This document shows, in pieces, positions 49,182 through 58,046 of a stretch of 64,000 bases of DNA. This DNA is from Paractinoplanes polyasparticus (GTDB lineage Bacteria; Actinomycetota; Actinomycetes; Mycobacteriales; Micromonosporaceae), in assembly GCF_019710575.1 (NCBI RefSeq), contig NZ_JAHWFK010000030.1:62001-126000 (forward strand), written 5' to 3'. The notes beneath the pieces were generated by a model. That model was given only the letters and a program-made list of their open reading frames with translations. It made no database searches and was not told where the DNA came from. A program made the position numbers and the translations under genes. Within the stretch, counting starts at the first letter, position 1; every line of letters begins with the position of its first letter.

Positions 49182-50798
49182 TCAGCGGCGATAGATGGTG
49201 ATCGAGTAGCCGACCTGGTCGATCGGGGTGCTGGTGTCGAGCAGCCGCTTCAGCTGGTTGCGGGCCAGCGCCACTCGGGAGTCGGAGACCACCAGCAGGC
49301 CGCGCACCTGGTCGACCGGCACGGTCAGCGGGTTGCGGCTCTCGATGCCGTAATAGCTGGGCACGCCCGACCCCTTGTAGACCAGCCAGACCGGCTCGCC
49401 GGGGTATTTCGTCCGCAGGCGCTCGGCCAGCCGGGGGAGGTCCTGCCCCCAGTCGACGTTGGAGTCGTGCAGGTTGTTGTGCGTGTTGGAGGTGCCGCCG
49501 AAGGCCTCGTTCGAGTAGGGCAGGTAATACGGGAAGGTCAGCAGCGAGCTCACCCCGACGAAGGCGACCAGCGCCGTCGCCGGGATCCAGCTCCAGCGCC
49601 GGCGGATCAGGACGACCGCGCCGGCCGCGACGGCCAGCAGCATCGGCATGAAGATGACGTAGCGGGTGCCGTAGTCGCGGGAGCCGGTCATCGCCACCAG
49701 CATCAGCACGCCGGCCGGCAGCAGCAGATAGAGCGCGGCGATCCACTTCTTGATCAGCAGGGTGACGACGCCGGCCAGCCAGAGCAGCATCATGCCGAGC
49801 GGCGTTTTGATCACCAACGCGACCGGCAGGTAGTACCAGAGCGCCCCGCGGTAGGCCTCGCCCAGCAGGAAGCCGTTGAACGTGCGCGATTCGAACACGA
49901 ACTGGATCAGCACGCCGTCGCGGTAGGCCTGGGGGAACGGCAACAGGTCGACGGCCAGGCCCTTGAGCCCGCCGGGATGCGGCAGGGTGGCCGGGGTGGT
50001 CCAGCGCAACCGCGGGTCGACGGCCAGGTAGACCAGCCAGACCACGGCCACGGCGATCAACCCGACACCGATCGCGCCCAGCACGCGCAGCCCGAGCTGG
50101 CGCCACGTCTCGCGGGAGCGGAGGCCGGCCAGCGGCGCTCGCTTGGCAACGGCCGGCGCCAGCAGGGCCAGCAGCAGCGCCACCGGAACGACGGCCAGGG
50201 TGTTCATCCGGGTCGCCAGGGCCGCGCCCAGCGCCACCCCCGCGAGCGGCAGATAGAGACCGGGCCGGGAACGGGCCCGCCACAGCATCCAGATGGTCAC
50301 CAGCACGAAGCCGGCCGCGGGCACATCCAGCGTGGCCAGGGCCCCGTGCGCGATGAGGTCGGGCGAGAAGGCGTACAGGGCCAGGGCCAGCAGACCGGCC
50401 GACGGGCCGGCCAGATCGCGGGCGAAGAACAGCACGACCAGGCCGAACAACAACGTCAGCAGGACGATCGGCAGGCGCGCGGCCAGCATCAGCTCGAACG
50501 GGTTGTTGCCCGCTTCGTAGAGAACGTGCCGCCCGAGGTAGCTCTGATTCACCCGGAAGGGCGCGTCCAGCTTCGGGTCGACGAAGGCCAGCCCGGCCGC
50601 CATCGCCAACTTGGCCAGCGGCGGGTGCTCCGGGTTGTAGACCAGGCTGTGCTGCTGGCGGTAGACCTCGGCGGTCGCCACGTAGACCGGCTCGTCGATG
50701 GTCGGCGACTGCTGCACGGCCGTGGTGACCATGGCGAACGCCATCTGTCCCAGCAGCAGCACCACAGCGAGCGGATAGAGCAGACGCCGTCGGAGCAT
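49182..50798 (-). CDS. GT39-like membrane glycosyltransferase (PMT/ArnT family)
   Basis: This 538-residue integral membrane protein has about ten transmembrane helices. An N-terminal catalytic loop TIDEPVYVATAEVYRQQHSL with the DE pair, then NPEHPPLAKLAMA, matches the GT-C fold of protein mannosyltransferases and ArnT. A C-terminal soluble domain (about 450-538) follows. These enzymes move a sugar from a polyprenyl-phosphate donor to a protein or lipid outside the membrane. It starts 9 bp after the convergent-strand stop of the acyl-CoA synthetase upstream on the same strand. Confidence 0.87.
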   Translation of the reverse strand: MLRRRLLYPLAVVLLLGQMAFAMVTTAVQQSPTIDEPVYVATAEVYRQQHSLVYNPEHPPLAKLAMAAGLAFVDPKLDAPFRVNQSYLGRHVLYEAGNNPFELMLAARLPIVLLTLLFGLVVLFFARDLAGPSAGLLALALYAFSPDLIAHGALATLDVPAAGFVLVTIWMLWRARSRPGLYLPLAGVALGAALATRMNTLAVVPVALLLALLAPAVAKRAPLAGLRSRETWRQLGLRVLGAIGVGLIAVAVVWLVYLAVDPRLRWTTPATLPHPGGLKGLAVDLLPFPQAYRDGVLIQFVFESRTFNGFLLGEAYRGALWYYLPVALVIKTPLGMMLLWLAGVVTLLIKKWIAALYLLLPAGVLMLVAMTGSRDYGTRYVIFMPMLLAVAAGAVVLIRRRWSWIPATALVAFVGVSSLLTFPYYLPYSNEAFGGTSNTHNNLHDSNVDWGQDLPRLAERLRTKYPGEPVWLVYKGSGVPSYYGIESRNPLTVPVDQVRGLLVVSDSRVALARNQLKRLLDTSTPIDQVGYSITIYRR

Positions 50799-50807
50799 CG
50801 CGCCAAT

Positions 50808-52484
50808 CTATCCGGCGAATTCTCCCGGCGGCGCGGCGGACGGGTCGGCGTGCTTCTCGACCTCGGCCGCGCGCAGCTCGACCCGGCGGATCTTGCCGGA
50901 GATCGTCTTGGGCAGCTCGGCGAACTCGAGGCGGCGGATCCTCGCGTACGGCGGCATGTGTTCCCGGGCGTACGCGAAGAGGGTCCCGGCAGTGGCGGCG
51001 TCGGCCGGCCAACCATCGGCGAGCACGACGTAGGCCTTGGGCACCGCCAGGCGCAGCGGGTCGGGGGAGGGCACCACCGCCGCCTCGACCACCGCCTCGT
51101 GCTCGATCAGCACGCTCTCGAGTTCGAACGGGGAGATCCGGTAGTCGGAGGCCTTGAACACGTCGTCGATGCGGCCCACGTACGTGATGTACCCGTCCTC
51201 GTCGCGGGAAGCGACGTCGCCGGTGTGGTAGTAACCGCCGGCCATCCGCTCGGCGGTCAGCTCGTCGTCGCCGTGGTAGCCGACCATCAGGCCGGTCGGC
51301 CGCGGGTCGAGCGCCACGCAGATCTCGCCCTCCGTGGCCGGTTCGCCGGTGTTCGGGTCGATCAGCGCGATCCGGTAGCCCGGCACCGGCCGGCCCATCG
51401 AACCCGGCTTGACCGGCTGACCGGGCGTGTTGGCGATCTGCACGGTCGTCTCGGTCTGGCCGAAACCGTCGCGGATCGTCACGCCCCAGGCCTTGTTCAC
51501 CCGATCGATGACCTCGGGGTTGAGCGGCTCGCCGGCGCCCACCGCTATCCGCGGCGGCGTGGCCAGGGCGGAGAGGTCGGACTGGATGAGCATCCGCCAC
51601 ACGGTCGGTGGCGCGCAGAAGCTGGTCACCCCGCAGCGCTGCATCTCGGCCATCAGACGGGCCGGGTCGAAGCGCGTGTAGTTGTAGATGAACACGCAGG
51701 CCTGCGCGTTCCAGGGGGCGAAGACGTTGCTCCAGGCGTGCTTGGCCCACCCCGGCGACGAGATGTTGAGGTGCACGTCACCGGGCCGCAGGCCGATCCA
51801 GTACATGGTCGAGAGATGCCCGACCGGGTACGAGGTGTGGGTGTGCTCGACCAGCTTCGGGCGCGCTGTGGTGCCCGACGTGAAGTAGAGCAGCAGCGTG
51901 TCGTCGGCCCGCGTCGGCTCGTCCGGCTCGAAACCGGCATCCTCGGAATAGGCGTCAGACAGGGAATGCCAACCGGTGACCGGGTCGCCGACCGTGATCC
52001 GGGTGACCTCCGTGGCCACCGAGGCGAACTTGCCGGCGGCGTCGGACGTGGCGATCACGTGCTGGGCGCCACCGCGGGCTACCCGCTCGGCGGAGTCGGC
52101 CGGGCCGAGCAGCGGTGTCGCCGGGATCAGCACGGCGCCGAGCTTCATGGCGGCGAGGATGGTGTCCCACAGCTCCGCCTGGTTGCCCAGCATCACCACG
52201 ACGCGGTCACCCCGGCGTACGCCGCGGGCGCGCAACCAGGTCGCGACCTGGCCGGACCGCCGGGACATCTCGGCGAACGAGAACCGCTGCTCGGAACCGT
52301 CCTCCTCGACGATCCAGAGCGCGGGCGCGTCGTTGCCCGCGGCGATCACGTCGAACCAGTCGAGGGCCCAGTTGAACTCCGTCAGCGCGGGCCATCGGAA
52401 CCGGCGGACGGCCTCGTCGTAGTCGTCGCTGTGCGCCAGCAGCAAGTCGCGCGCAGCCCGGAACGCCTCTGTGCCCTCGGTCAT
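50808..52484 (-). CDS. AMP-dependent acyl-CoA synthetase (medium-chain/benzoate-like)
   Basis: This 558-residue ANL enzyme has the P-loop LLYFTSGTTARPKLVEHTHT, DGFGQTETT, YYHTGDVASRDEDGYITYVG and the catalytic Lys in TISGKIRRVELR. The ATSYPVGHLSTMYWIGLRPG-like region resembles medium-chain or acetyl-CoA synthetase-type acyl-CoA synthetases. It has the same strand as the GT39 gene (9 bp gap) and the dioxygenase-like gene (14 bp), so the three may be an operon. Confidence 0.9.
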   Translation of the reverse strand: MTEGTEAFRAARDLLLAHSDDYDEAVRRFRWPALTEFNWALDWFDVIAAGNDAPALWIVEEDGSEQRFSFAEMSRRSGQVATWLRARGVRRGDRVVVMLGNQAELWDTILAAMKLGAVLIPATPLLGPADSAERVARGGAQHVIATSDAAGKFASVATEVTRITVGDPVTGWHSLSDAYSEDAGFEPDEPTRADDTLLLYFTSGTTARPKLVEHTHTSYPVGHLSTMYWIGLRPGDVHLNISSPGWAKHAWSNVFAPWNAQACVFIYNYTRFDPARLMAEMQRCGVTSFCAPPTVWRMLIQSDLSALATPPRIAVGAGEPLNPEVIDRVNKAWGVTIRDGFGQTETTVQIANTPGQPVKPGSMGRPVPGYRIALIDPNTGEPATEGEICVALDPRPTGLMVGYHGDDELTAERMAGGYYHTGDVASRDEDGYITYVGRIDDVFKASDYRISPFELESVLIEHEAVVEAAVVPSPDPLRLAVPKAYVVLADGWPADAATAGTLFAYAREHMPPYARIRRLEFAELPKTISGKIRRVELRAAEVEKHADPSAAPPGEFAG

Positions 52485-52498
52485 CTGAGCCTCCTGGC

Positions 52499-53149
52499 TC
52501 AGATGCTAATGGTCCTGGTCGCCGCGAGGCCGCGGGCAAGATCGCCCGTGACGGTGGCCATGGTCAGCTCGCCGCCGTCCTCGGTCACCGGCGTGGCCAG
52601 CGCGAGGTGGGTCGCGCTCTGCTCGTATCCGGGCGCGCCGTATGCCGTCGCGCAGGCGTCGCCCGGCAGCGCCACCTGGACGACCGGCCCGGCGAGGTTC
52701 TCGACATGCAGGTGAGGCCACCGGCCGTCGTGCGCGCCGGGGAAGATCGTCGAGAAGGTGACCCAGCCGCCCTCGTCGGTGACCTGGATGCCGCGCAGGT
52801 AGTTCCGCTCGGCCAGGCCGGGGGAGTGCAGCGAGTACGCGCCGTCACGGTCGGCGTGCCAGAGGTAGAGCGCGTGCCCGGCCAGCGGGCGGCCGGAGTT
52901 CGCGCTGACCAGGCGCAGGCGCACGGTCAGCGGGACGCCGCGGGCCACCCCGGTGGCCTTGCCGAAGCTGCGGCGCAGGTCCCGGCGCACGATTCCCGAA
53001 CGGGAGAGCGCGTCGGAGTGCCCCTCGGCCAGGGCGGCCACGGTGACCCCGTGGTCGAGGCTCATCATGCGACGCCGGCGCATCAGCGCGAAGTCGCGGG
53101 CGAGCCCCTCGACGCGCTGCTGCTGCGGCACTTCCACCTGCACGGTCAT
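52499..53149 (-). CDS. Intradiol-dioxygenase-like protein lacking one iron ligand
   Basis: This 216-residue protein has the fold core of intradiol ring-cleavage dioxygenases: ALYLWHADRDGAYSLHS, IQVTDEGGWVTFSTIFPG and GRWPHLHVEN. The family iron ligands are two Tyr and two His. The first Tyr (GAYS) and the HLH pair are present, but the usual Tyr of the TIYPGWYxGRxPHIH motif is replaced: PGAHDGRWPHLH has Ala-His there. Either iron is held differently or it is not a catechol dioxygenase. The upstream intergenic region is 153 bp, toward a divergent TRAP gene. Confidence 0.8.
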   Translation of the reverse strand: MTVQVEVPQQQRVEGLARDFALMRRRRMMSLDHGVTVAALAEGHSDALSRSGIVRRDLRRSFGKATGVARGVPLTVRLRLVSANSGRPLAGHALYLWHADRDGAYSLHSPGLAERNYLRGIQVTDEGGWVTFSTIFPGAHDGRWPHLHVENLAGPVVQVALPGDACATAYGAPGYEQSATHLALATPVTEDGGELTMATVTGDLARGLAATRTISI

Positions 53150-53302
53150 ACGGCCCCCTCCGACGACGGTCAGGGGTCCATTACGCCGTCCGCCGGGTGC
53201 GGACCGGGTGATCAGGCGGGTGCAGCCCGGTTGCGGAGGCGTCCGGTTCGTTACAGAGTCGTGCGGTTACGAAGCGCGACGCGACCTAGTACTGTCCGTG
53301 CC

Positions 53303-55501
53303 ATGGGCGATGATCGATCCCTTGGCCGCCCGGCAACGCTGGAAGCGCTGCACTACGACGACGAGGAACTGCCCGCCCGCGAGCTCAAGGGCCGCATCGG
53401 GCTGGCCGTCGCGGTCGTCGCTTTCGCGGTAGCCCTGCTCGTGCTCTGGCAGGTGTTCCGCCCGCTCGCCCGGGGCAGCCAGTTCTACCTGATCATCTTC
53501 CTGGCCGGCACGCTCCCGCTCGTCTTCCTCGCGTACCGGTCGCGGCTCTTCAAGAACGAGAGCCGGGACCGGCCGACGGTGCTCGACTGGATCCTCGCCG
53601 CCGCCACGCTGGTCGTCTGTCTTTACCCGCTCAGCCCGCTCGGCGGCGGCTACGACGGCTTCCTCGATCGCCAGGGCCTGCTCGAACCGGCCGACATCGC
53701 CTTCGGGGCGGTGCTGCTGATCCTGATCGTCGAGGCCTGCCGGCGCACCACCGGGTGGGTGCTCCCGGTTGTCTGTCTCGCCTTCCTCGCGTACGGGTAC
53801 TACGGCGGCCTCCTGCCGCAGAGCTGGTCGATCGCGCACGCCGGGCTCGACTTCTCCCAGATCGTCGACGCGCTCTACAACTCGGGCAGCGGGTTCTACG
53901 GCACGCCGCTGGACGTCGCCGCCACGTACATCGTGCTGTTCACCATCTACGGCGCCGTGCTCGAACTCTCCGGCGCGAGCCGCTTCTTCGTCGACCTGTC
54001 GGTGGCGGCCTTCCGCAAATCACGCAGCGCCGCCGGGCGTACGGCCGTCGCCGCCGGCTTCCTGCTGGGCACCGTCTCGGGCTCGGGCACGGCCACCGCG
54101 GTCAGCGTCGGCGCCGTCACCTGGCCCATGCTGCGCCGCGCCGGCTACCCGGCCGAACAGGCGGGCGGCATGCTGGCCGCAGCCGGTGTCGGCGCGATCC
54201 TCTCGCCGCCCACCCTGGGCGCGGCCGCGTTCATCGTCGCCGAATACCTCGACGTCTCGTACCTGACCGTCCTCGGCTGGGCGATGATCCCGACGGTCCT
54301 CTACTACCTCGGCATCCTGCTCGCGGTCGAGATCGACGTCCGCCGTTTCCGGGTGCGCGGGCTCGACGCGCCGCCGGTGAGCACGCTGCGGCTGCTGGGC
54401 CGGTTCGGCTACCACTTCTCGTCGCTGATCCTGATCGTCGTGCTGCTGGCGCTGGGCCAGAGCGCCACCCGGGCCGTCGTCTACGCCACGCTGCTGGCCT
54501 TCGCGCTCTCGTTCCTCGACCGGCGCTCGTGGCTGACCCCGCAGCGCGTGTTCAGCGCGCTCAGCGCCGGCGTCCGCAGCGTGCTGCCGGTGGTCGCGGT
54601 CTGCGCCGCCGCCGGCATCATCACGGCCACCACCACCAAGACCGGGCTGGGCGCCCAGCTGGCTTCGCTGCTGGTGCGCGGCGCCCAGGCCGTCACCTCG
54701 AACCCGACCGCGGTGCTGGCGCTGACCGTAGTCCTGGCCGCGGTGGCGCTGGCGATCCTCGGGCTCGCGGTGCCGGTCACGGCCAGCTTCATCATCGGCT
54801 GGGTCATCATCGGCCCGGCCCTGCTGGCCCTCGGCGTCCCGGCGCCCGCCGCGGCCATGTTCGTCTTCTACTACTCCGTGCTCTCCGAGGTCACCCCGCC
54901 CACAGCCCTGGCCGCCGTCGGAGCGAGCGCGATCACCGGCGGGCGCACGATCCCGACGATGTGGCAGGCCCTCAAGTACGCGCTGCCGGCGTTCCTTGCC
55001 CCCATCGCGTTCGTGCTCACCCCGGCCGGGTCCTACCTGCTGGCTCGCGGCCCGTTCCTCGACATCGTCTGGGCCACCGCGGCCGCGATCGTCGGGGTGG
55101 CCGCGCTGGCTGTCGCCACCGGCGGCTGGGTTCTCGGCATCGGCCGCGCCGGCGTCCCGAGCCGGGTGCTGGCCGGGGTGGCCGGCCTGCTCCTGCTCTA
55201 CCTGGAACCGTTGACCATCGGCCTCGGCCTCGCCCTGCTCACCGTGGCCATCGGCTGGACCGCCGTCGACGCCCGCCGCCGTCCCCCTGCCCCTGCGGAA
55301 CAGCCGCCGGCACCGGCGGCGTCGTCCGCCTTGACCGCGCCGTCGGACGACCGAAGCGAGACCAGCCTCGGCATCGAGACATCGGACGCTCCACATGGGA
55401 GTGACGCCGACCATGACAGCACGCCAACCGCAAAGACGCCGTCCGCTCCAAACCGGAGCGAGGCCGGCCGCGACACCACGCACACCGAAGAACGGGGTTG
55501 A
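53303..55501 (+). CDS. TRAP transporter fused permease subunit
   Basis: This 732-residue membrane protein starts with MGDDRSLGRPATLEAL, followed by four transmembrane segments (DctQ-like) and a dozen more (DctM-like): GTVSGSGTATAVSVGAVTWP, ILSPPTLGAAAFIVAEYLDV and PVTASFIIGWVIIGPALLAL. This is the fused 4TM-12TM permease of TAXI-type TRAP transporters, for uptake of an organic acid. An 80-residue hydrophilic, Ser/Asp-rich C-terminal tail is unusual. It precedes its binding protein by 1 bp. Confidence 0.94.
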   Translation: MGDDRSLGRPATLEALHYDDEELPARELKGRIGLAVAVVAFAVALLVLWQVFRPLARGSQFYLIIFLAGTLPLVFLAYRSRLFKNESRDRPTVLDWILAAATLVVCLYPLSPLGGGYDGFLDRQGLLEPADIAFGAVLLILIVEACRRTTGWVLPVVCLAFLAYGYYGGLLPQSWSIAHAGLDFSQIVDALYNSGSGFYGTPLDVAATYIVLFTIYGAVLELSGASRFFVDLSVAAFRKSRSAAGRTAVAAGFLLGTVSGSGTATAVSVGAVTWPMLRRAGYPAEQAGGMLAAAGVGAILSPPTLGAAAFIVAEYLDVSYLTVLGWAMIPTVLYYLGILLAVEIDVRRFRVRGLDAPPVSTLRLLGRFGYHFSSLILIVVLLALGQSATRAVVYATLLAFALSFLDRRSWLTPQRVFSALSAGVRSVLPVVAVCAAAGIITATTTKTGLGAQLASLLVRGAQAVTSNPTAVLALTVVLAAVALAILGLAVPVTASFIIGWVIIGPALLALGVPAPAAAMFVFYYSVLSEVTPPTALAAVGASAITGGRTIPTMWQALKYALPAFLAPIAFVLTPAGSYLLARGPFLDIVWATAAAIVGVAALAVATGGWVLGIGRAGVPSRVLAGVAGLLLLYLEPLTIGLGLALLTVAIGWTAVDARRRPPAPAEQPPAPAASSALTAPSDDRSETSLGIETSDAPHGSDADHDSTPTAKTPSAPNRSEAGRDTTHTEERG

Positions 55502-55502
55502 T

Positions 55503-56507
55503 ATGAGACGCATGGCAATGGCCGCCGGACTTGCTCTCGCCCTCACCGGGGCGCTGACGGCTTGCGGCGGACGGCAGGACGCCGCCTCGACCGACGCCGG
55601 CGGGGAGGTGACCTGCACCGTCGCCAACGAAGCCCGGGTCGGCATCGCCACCGGCAACGCCATCGGCGTCTACTTCGCGCTCGGCAACGCGTACGCCGAA
55701 CAGATCAGCGCCGTCGGCGGCAACGTCAAGGCGACCGCCTCCGAGACAGGCGCCTCCGTGCAGAACATCCAGCAGCTCGTCGGCGGCAGCTACGCCGTCG
55801 CGTTCTCGCTGGCCGACACCGCGGCCGACGCGATCAACGGCACCGGCAGCTTCGACAGCAAGCAGCCGATCGCCGCCCTGGCCCGGATCCACACCAATTA
55901 CACCCAGGTCATCGTGCGCAAGGCCGCCGGCATCAAGGACGTCGCGGGCATGAAGGGCAAGCGCATCTCGACCGGTTCTCCCAAGTCCGGTACCGAGGTC
56001 ATCGCCAACCGCCTGCTCACGGCGGCCGGCCTCGACCCCGCGAAAGACATCAGCGCCCAGAAGCTCGACCTCACCAAGACCGTCGACGGCATGAAGGACG
56101 GCTCGATCGACGCCTTCTTCTGGTCGGGCGGCCTGCCCACGCCCGGCGTCACCGATCTGTTCACCACGTCGGGCGGTCAGGTCGAGTTCCTCGACATCAC
56201 GCCGCTGCTCCCGGAACTCCAGAAAATCAACCCGGTGTACGAGACCGGCACCATCCCGGCCGCGACCTACAAACTGTCCGCCGACACCCCGACCATCGTC
56301 GTGCCGAACGTGCTGCTGGTGAAGGACGACCTGGACGCCAACGTCGCCTGCGTGCTGACCAAGACGCTGTTCGACCGCAAGCCGCAGCTCGAACAGGCCA
56401 ACGCCGCGGCCAAGGAGATCTCGCTCGACCAGGCCCGCAAGACCGACCCGGTGCCGCTGCACCGCGGCTCGGCCAAGGCCCTCGACGACCTCGGCGCACC
56501 AAAATAA
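55503..56507 (+). CDS. TAXI-family TRAP transporter solute-binding lipoprotein
   Basis: This 334-residue exported protein has a lipoprotein signal (ALALTGALTACGG). The TAXI core follows: VGIATGNAIGVYFALGNAYA, NIQQLVGGSYAVAFSLADTA, KGKRISTGSPKSGTEVIANR and FWSGGLPTPGVTDLF. It delivers substrate to the fused permease. Ligand unknown; TAXI proteins commonly bind glutamate, glutamine or dicarboxylates. It starts 1 bp after the permease stop and ends before a strong hairpin. Confidence 0.95.
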   Translation: MRRMAMAAGLALALTGALTACGGRQDAASTDAGGEVTCTVANEARVGIATGNAIGVYFALGNAYAEQISAVGGNVKATASETGASVQNIQQLVGGSYAVAFSLADTAADAINGTGSFDSKQPIAALARIHTNYTQVIVRKAAGIKDVAGMKGKRISTGSPKSGTEVIANRLLTAAGLDPAKDISAQKLDLTKTVDGMKDGSIDAFFWSGGLPTPGVTDLFTTSGGQVEFLDITPLLPELQKINPVYETGTIPAATYKLSADTPTIVVPNVLLVKDDLDANVACVLTKTLFDRKPQLEQANAAAKEISLDQARKTDPVPLHRGSAKALDDLGAPK

Positions 56508-56520
56508 CCGCTGGACATGA

Positions 56521-56573
56521 CGCGCCCTTCCGAGAGAAGCTGACCTCATGATGACCTTCTCTCGGAAGGGCGC
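56521..56573 (+). terminator. 19-bp perfect hairpin after the TRAP operon
   Basis: CGCGCCCTTCCGAGAGAAG (56521-56539) pairs perfectly with 56555-56573. It starts 14 bp after the TAXI stop. There is no long T-tail, but the stem is strong enough to stop or slow transcription. It ends 1 bp before the next gene's first start codon. Confidence 0.7.
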
Positions 56574-57410
56574 GTGCGCCCTCGCGCTTTGATCGCGCCC
56601 GCGCGGCGACAGGCCGCGCTCCGTCAAGAGCTGTGGGATCGGGCGACGGAAACTCGCCGCGAATGGCTTGACGTGGGGATCTCCACCAAGCCCGCCGACC
56701 ACACCACCTCGGAAGAAATAATCGCCTCGCTGTACGCCCGGCACGGCCGTCCGCGGCCGCAGTTCGTCCGGGTCGCGTCGCCGCGCGCGGCCATCCCGTA
56801 CCTCGAAGGCCTGCCCACCCACGACGATCTGCGGTCGTGGCTGGGCGATCGGCGGCCACCCGGAAGATTTCCGCTGGCCGGCGACGTCGCGGCCGGGCTC
56901 TCCCACCTGCGGTCGGCCCTGGAGGCCGACTTCACCGAGCCACCCCCGGACCGTACGCCGATGAAGCGCCGCAAGGGTGAGGCGTGGCCCGCGCTGCCGC
57001 CCGGCCAGGCCCTCGACTCCGGGTTGCCGTTCCACGAGATGCTCACCCAGGGCGTACGGAATGCGCTGTTCCGAAGCCTGGCCGGGATCTACCTTCCCGT
57101 ACGGGCCGCCCTGGGTCAGTCGGTCGGGGCGGTGCCGGTCGGCTGGTACGGCCAGCAGGACGCTTCCTGGGTCGCCCACGTCGACGCCATCCGGCGGACC
57201 GTGCAGCCTCACCTGCGACACGAGCGCGAGTTCGCCGAGTGGTCGGCGCTCACGCGGTCGGCCGGTTGGTGGTGGCCCGGCGAACACCGATGTGTGCTCG
57301 TCGACCGCCCGGTGATCCTGCGGATCGAACCCGTGCCCCACGCCTGGCACGAGGAGATCCGCCCCGTCCACATCGAATACGCCGACGGCTGGTCGGTGAC
57401 ACCGACGTAG
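56574..57410 (+). CDS. DUF6745-like protein
   Basis: This 278-residue soluble protein has ARRQAALRQELWDRATETR, EEIIASLYARHGRPRPQFVR and PRAAIPYLEGL near the N-terminus, a WPALPPGQALDSGLPF centre and C-terminal VAHVDAIRRTVQPHL with RPVHIEYADGWSV. The pattern resembles actinobacterial DUF6745 proteins of unknown function. The GTG at 56574 is inside the foot of the preceding terminator, so the real start may be further in. A perfect 12-bp hairpin lies just after the stop. Confidence 0.6.
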   Translation: MRPRALIAPARRQAALRQELWDRATETRREWLDVGISTKPADHTTSEEIIASLYARHGRPRPQFVRVASPRAAIPYLEGLPTHDDLRSWLGDRRPPGRFPLAGDVAAGLSHLRSALEADFTEPPPDRTPMKRRKGEAWPALPPGQALDSGLPFHEMLTQGVRNALFRSLAGIYLPVRAALGQSVGAVPVGWYGQQDASWVAHVDAIRRTVQPHLRHEREFAEWSALTRSAGWWWPGEHRCVLVDRPVILRIEPVPHAWHEEIRPVHIEYADGWSVTPT

Positions 57411-57417
57411 CGCCGTT

Positions 57418-57446
57418 GCCGGCCCGGCCCCCGTGGCCGGGCCGGC
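57418..57446. terminator. 12-bp perfect hairpin after the DUF6745-like gene
   Basis: GCCGGCCCGGCC (57418-57429) and its complement (57435-57446) with a 5-base loop lie 8 bp after the stop. No T-run follows, so termination is likely but not certain. Confidence 0.6.
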
Positions 57447-57465
57447 TCAGGGTCGGGTGAGCAGG

Positions 57466-57558
57466 GCCCAGATCCTCGGCGTGGCGGGCCGCCGCCGGCA
57501 GGCTGAGCTGTTCCCGCTGCTGCACCGCCACCGACGGCAGAATGACCCCGATCTCCAC
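57466..57558 (-). pseudogene. N-terminal remnant of an LLM-class F420/flavin oxidoreductase
   Basis: Thirty-one codons from GTG 57558 read MEIGVILPSVAVQQREQLSL, then PAAARHAEDLG. That is the first strand and helix of bacterial-luciferase-like (LLM) monooxygenases. Similarity ends at DLG, after which a Pro/Gly/Arg-rich shift product and the hairpin at 57418-57446 follow. The rest of the gene (about 270 codons) is absent, so this is a truncated relic. Confidence 0.65.
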
Positions 57559-57681
57559 AACGGAGAGTCTTCACCCTCAACCGCGCTTCAAGTCAACGGC
57601 CGGTAAATGGATTGCTGCCGGCAATGACGCGCCCTAATGTTCGGGGTGTCCGCGAGAGCGCCACACGAAAGGAGATCGAAG

Positions 57682-57768
57682 ATGCGATGGCCCAAAACCA
57701 TGTGCGCCGACCTCTGTGTGAGTGCCGCGGAGACGCGCCGGCGAATGCGCCGATCCGGCCGCCGGTAG
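57682..57768 (+). CDS. Putative 28-aa leader peptide before tRNA-Trp
   Basis: AAAGGAGAT lies 6-7 bases before ATG 57682, giving the 28-codon frame MRWPKTMCADLCVSAAETRR plus eight basic residues. The ribosome site is strong, but the product is not recognised. A second in-frame-shifted ATG at 57687 gives 43 residues, running into the tRNA. Low confidence. Confidence 0.3.
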   Translation: MRWPKTMCADLCVSAAETRRRMRRSGRR

Positions 57769-57808
57769 TTCTGCGAACGCCTGCTCGCCGGGGCGCGAAC
57801 ATCAACGT

Positions 57809-57881
57809 ATGGGCGTAGCTCAACCGGGAGAGCGCCGGCCTCCAAAGCCGTCAGGTGCGGGTTCGAATCCTGCCGCCCGTG
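57809..57881 (+). tRNA. tRNA-Trp (anticodon CCA)
   Basis: Acceptor stem ATGGGCG/CGCCCGT, D-arm GCTC-loop-GAGC, anticodon loop CTCCAAA with CCA, and T-arm GCGGG-TTCGAAT-CCTGC form a full cloverleaf. The first anticodon-stem pair (C27-T43) is mismatched and position 2 is a T-G pair. No CCA is encoded. Confidence 0.9.
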
Positions 57882-58046
57882 TGCTTGTCAATTGTCATTT
57901 CCGAGACCGGAGCGGCGGCGCGTCGCGGGCCGGCTGCGGCGGGTAAGGCGACCGCCGGGCTGGCTGTCGGGGCATATTTGCGCTACCCCGACAACGCGTG
58001 GCCGCCGCTCCGGTCGATCCGTCATCGTGCTTCTCGGCCTGACCGG

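Noticed and set aside
47389..51750. Open frame of about 1,450 codons on the minus strand
   Set aside because: It is an alternative-frame shadow of the acyl-CoA synthetase and glycosyltransferase genes, with Arg/Gly/Pro-rich translation and no motifs.
46386..52715. Very long open frame of about 2,100 codons on the plus strand
   Set aside because: It is antisense to well-supported minus-strand genes (zinc dehydrogenase, GT39, acyl-CoA synthetase); its translation is low-complexity His/Arg/Gly-rich with no domain. High GC suppresses stop codons.
57682..57880. tmRNA or other small RNA near tRNA-Trp
   Set aside because: No structure beyond the tRNA cloverleaf is visible.
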